From positions 930,001 to 994,000 of the forward strand of contig CAVWQP010000004.1 in the NCBI GenBank assembly GCA_963757125.1: 64,000 bases of DNA, given 5' to 3'. The translations under genes and the position numbers were made by a program. Each line of letters begins with the position of its first letter. Position 1 is the stretch's first letter. This DNA is from CAVVSD01 sp963757125. Its GTDB lineage: Bacteria; Actinomycetota; Thermoleophilia; Solirubrobacterales; Solirubrobacteraceae. This document shows positions 62,344-64,000 of this stretch, piece after piece. The notes beneath the pieces were generated by a model. That model was not told the DNA's origin and made no database searches. It saw only the letters and a list, made by a program, of their open reading frames with translations.

Positions 62344-62371
62344 TATTCGGCCGCCGCCCGAGGCGCTGAAG
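62344..62371 (-). promoter_or_regulatory. FliA/sigma-28-like promoter of motA-motB-fliL-fliN
   Basis: Minus strand: CTTCA (62371-62367), 16 bases, CCGAATA (62350-62344). It overlaps the last codons region of cheY and would split motAB-fliLN from the fliM-fliY-cheY genes. Confidence 0.6.
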
Positions 62372-62372
62372 G

Positions 62373-62732
62373 CTAGGTCAGCGCTTTGTCCACCGCGCCG
62401 AGCACACGCTCCGCCTTGAACGGCTTCACGATGAAGTCCTTCGCCCCGATCTTGATCGATTCGAGCACCTTGGACTCCTGCCCGAGGGCCGAGCACATGA
62501 TCACGCGAGCGCTCGGATCGAGGCCGATGATCTCCTGCAGCGCGGCAAGGCCGTCCTTCTCGGGCATGGTGATGTCGAGCGTCGTCACCTCCGGGCGCAG
62601 CTCGCGGAAGCGCTCGACGGCCTCGATGCCGTTGCACGCCTCGCCGATGACCTCGTGGCCGCCCTTCGTGAGCGCGTCCGTGACCATCTTCCGCATGAAC
62701 GCGGCGTCGTCGACGACGAGCACCCGTGCCAT
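62373..62732 (-). CDS. cheY: Chemotaxis response regulator CheY
   Basis: A 119-residue single-domain receiver. Acidic pair D8/D9 (VVDDAAFMRKM), phospho-acceptor D53 in TLDITMPEKDG, S81 in MCSALG at the conserved Ser/Thr site and K103 in FIVKPFK are all present. It binds the switch proteins FliM/FliY to set rotation. Its ATG overlaps the fliY stop by one base (TGATG). Confidence 0.95.
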   Translation of the reverse strand: MARVLVVDDAAFMRKMVTDALTKGGHEVIGEACNGIEAVERFRELRPEVTTLDITMPEKDGLAALQEIIGLDPSARVIMCSALGQESKVLESIKIGAKDFIVKPFKAERVLGAVDKALT

Positions 62733-63580
62733 CAGGCTGCCTCCTCCGAGTCGGTGATGTCCGCGCCGTGCCCGACGGACTCCAGCCGCACGGCGAGCTC
62801 GCCCTCGTCGGTGACGACGAGCCGGCCGGTCGCGAAGTGCAGCCCGTCCACGTACAGGTCGATGGCGTCGTCCGCCTCGCGGTCGAGCTCGACGACCGCG
62901 CCGCGGGGCAGCGCGACCGCGCGCTGGGAGGACATGCGCGCCCGGCCGAGCTCGGCCCAGACGCGGACGTCCACGTCGAGCATGGCCTCGCGCAGCGGCT
63001 CCTGGAGGTCGTCGGTCGGCTCGACCTCCAGCGCGTCCTGCAGGAGGGCGAGGAAGGCGGGCGGCACGAGGTGCACGAAGCGGCAGTCCAGGCCGAAGAG
63101 CGAGAAGTCGGCCGACGTGGCCTGACCCTCCTCCGGGACCGCGTCGTCCAGCGCCTGCTGGGTGTCGACCACGGTCGTCTCCGGCGCGGCGATCTCGACG
63201 CTCTGGCGCAGCACGGACCCGGTGGCCGTCGAGGCCGAGGACATGACCTGGTTCATCGCCTCGCCGATGGCCGACAGCTCCATCTCGGTGAGGTCGGCGT
63301 CGTCGCTGTCCTCCGGCGCGGTCTGGCCGGCCATCGCCGCCGCGAGACGGCGGGCCGCCGCGACGGGCATGAGCAGCAGGTTGCCGCCCTCGATGCCGTC
63401 GACGTAGCTGATCGAGGCCACGACGGCAGGGACGGCGATCTCGTCGGTCGCGCGCGCGGCTGCGCTGTTCACGCGCGTGCCGCGCTGCAGGACCTCGCCG
63501 GGCGCGAGCGCGCCGAGCGCGTCGCGGACGGCGTCCGAGGTCGTGCTGGCGAGCGTGAGGAGCGCCTGCTCGGTGTTCAC
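62732..63580 (-). CDS. fliY: FliY-type switch phosphatase (CheC-like domain fused to FliN/SpoA)
   Basis: A 282-residue fusion. The N-terminal CheC/CheX-like part (about residues 1-150) has a D/E-x3-N region in LTEMELSAIGEAMNQVMSSAS, the CheY-phosphatase motif of this family. The C-terminal SpoA domain (about 195-275) contains LREAMLDVDVRVWAELGRARM, LPRGAVVELDREADDAIDLYV and GRLVVTDEGELAVRL. It would both build the C-ring and dephosphorylate CheY-P, whose gene is next. GTG start overlaps the fliM stop in GTGA. Confidence 0.88.
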   Translation of the reverse strand: MNTEQALLTLASTTSDAVRDALGALAPGEVLQRGTRVNSAAARATDEIAVPAVVASISYVDGIEGGNLLLMPVAAARRLAAAMAGQTAPEDSDDADLTEMELSAIGEAMNQVMSSASTATGSVLRQSVEIAAPETTVVDTQQALDDAVPEEGQATSADFSLFGLDCRFVHLVPPAFLALLQDALEVEPTDDLQEPLREAMLDVDVRVWAELGRARMSSQRAVALPRGAVVELDREADDAIDLYVDGLHFATGRLVVTDEGELAVRLESVGHGADITDSEEAA

Positions 63581-64000
63581 GACGCGCCCGTGGAGTCGAC
63601 GATCTGGACCGCGCGCGCCCGCCCGTGGCGGCCGGGGCGGACGAGGTGCAGCAGGACGTCGTCGGCGTGCAGGCCCATCGGCGCGTCGGCCGGGATGCCG
63701 AGGCCGACCACGTCGCCAGGCTTGAGCGCGAGGACCTCGCGGACCGGCATGCGGAGCTCGCCCACCTCCGCGCGGACGGTGATGTCGACCTCGCCGAGGC
63801 CGTCGCGCACGGCGGCGGAGTCGTCGGGGTCGGTCGCTCGGTCCTCGTCGGCGCGCTTCGAGTAGGCGGCGGACACGGGCTGCACCGACGCGTGCGGGAG
63901 CAGCAGGAACATCTGCGCGGTCGTGTCGCGCATGCGCGCCTCCATCTGGAGGACGAGCGTCGGCTCGCTGGCGCCGACCGTCTGCGCGGTCTCGGAGTGC
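63577..64000 (-). CDS. fliM: Flagellar motor switch protein FliM (C-terminal part, 5' end outside the window)
   Basis: The last 140 codons of a FliM-like protein. The visible part begins within the middle domain (SEPTLVLQMEARMRDTTAQM, FLLLPHASVQPVSAAY) and ends with a SpoA domain: VDITVRAEVGELRMPVREVLALKPGDVVGLGIPADAP. The PHASVQPV stretch corresponds to the FliM middle-domain end (usually IPY..IEP). It is the first visible gene of the operon continuing with fliY and cheY. The start and the CheY-P-binding N-terminus cannot be seen. Confidence 0.88.
   Translation of the reverse strand, partial: HSETAQTVGASEPTLVLQMEARMRDTTAQMFLLLPHASVQPVSAAYSKRADEDRATDPDDSAAVRDGLGEVDITVRAEVGELRMPVREVLALKPGDVVGLGIPADAPMGLHADDVLLHLVRPGRHGRARAVQIVDSTGAS

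Overview
The window is uniformly very GC-rich DNA with frequent GTG starts, many ATGA/GTGA start-stop overlaps and few Shine-Dalgarno sequences. Together with a flagellar locus, PspC-type sensor kinases and leaderless-looking starts, this suggests a motile, deep-branching actinobacterium of the Solirubrobacterales (Thermoleophilia) type. That placement is inferred from gene content and style, not from a marker gene. No rRNA, tRNA, CRISPR array, insertion sequence or prophage was seen, and no gene-free stretch exceeds about 300 bases.

Positions 1-25.8 kb are mixed chromosomal genes. First come a NarL-type two-component pair (the regulator is cut by the window edge), a membrane protein, a DUF72 protein and a CDP-alcohol phosphatidyltransferase behind a tandem-operator promoter. 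A catabolic block follows at 4.0-13.3 kb: flavin monooxygenase, FGGY sugar kinase, molybdopterin oxidoreductase, GMC oxidoreductase, aldehyde dehydrogenase and a berberine-bridge-like FAD oxidase, in alternating orientation. Next are a two-TrkA-domain potassium channel and an envelope-stress style cluster (LuxR regulator, PspC-kinase, small membrane protein, PspC protein) divergent from a lytic transglycosylase fused to an M15-like domain. Then come transketolase, a short-chain dehydrogenase, an ECF sigma factor fused to its own zinc-finger and membrane tail, and an AcuI-type reductase.

Positions 25.7-45.7 kb are a surface polysaccharide locus. It holds an initiating sugar-phosphate transferase, several glycosyltransferases, a flippase, an O-antigen ligase/polymerase-like protein, a GT-C-like membrane protein, a CapD/PglF-type dehydratase and a DegT aminotransferase (together a route to an amino-deoxy sugar). 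A DedA protein and an UppP-like phosphatase probably recycle the C55 lipid carrier. A subtilisin-like protease, a TetR regulator, a LytR_C protein and a histidine phosphatase lie among them. purM follows.

Positions 46.7-64 kb are a flagellar/chemotaxis locus, almost all on the minus strand. In transcription order it reads fliM (partial), a FliY-type CheC-FliN fusion, cheY, motA, motB, fliL, fliN, fliO, fliP, fliQ, fliR, flhB, flhA, a degenerate flhF, a small membrane protein, a GNAT acetyltransferase, a glycosyltransferase, two near-identical flagellins and a CHAP-type peptidoglycan hydrolase. An EAL-HDOD protein is inserted on the opposite strand. Five sites with the pattern CTCAA-N16/17-CCGA(A/C)TA precede motA, fliO, both flagellins and the hydrolase, and look like FliA/sigma-28 promoters. 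Both flagellin leaders carry a covarying hairpin with GGA in its loop, followed by a CAAGGAG ribosome site, which resembles a CsrA target.
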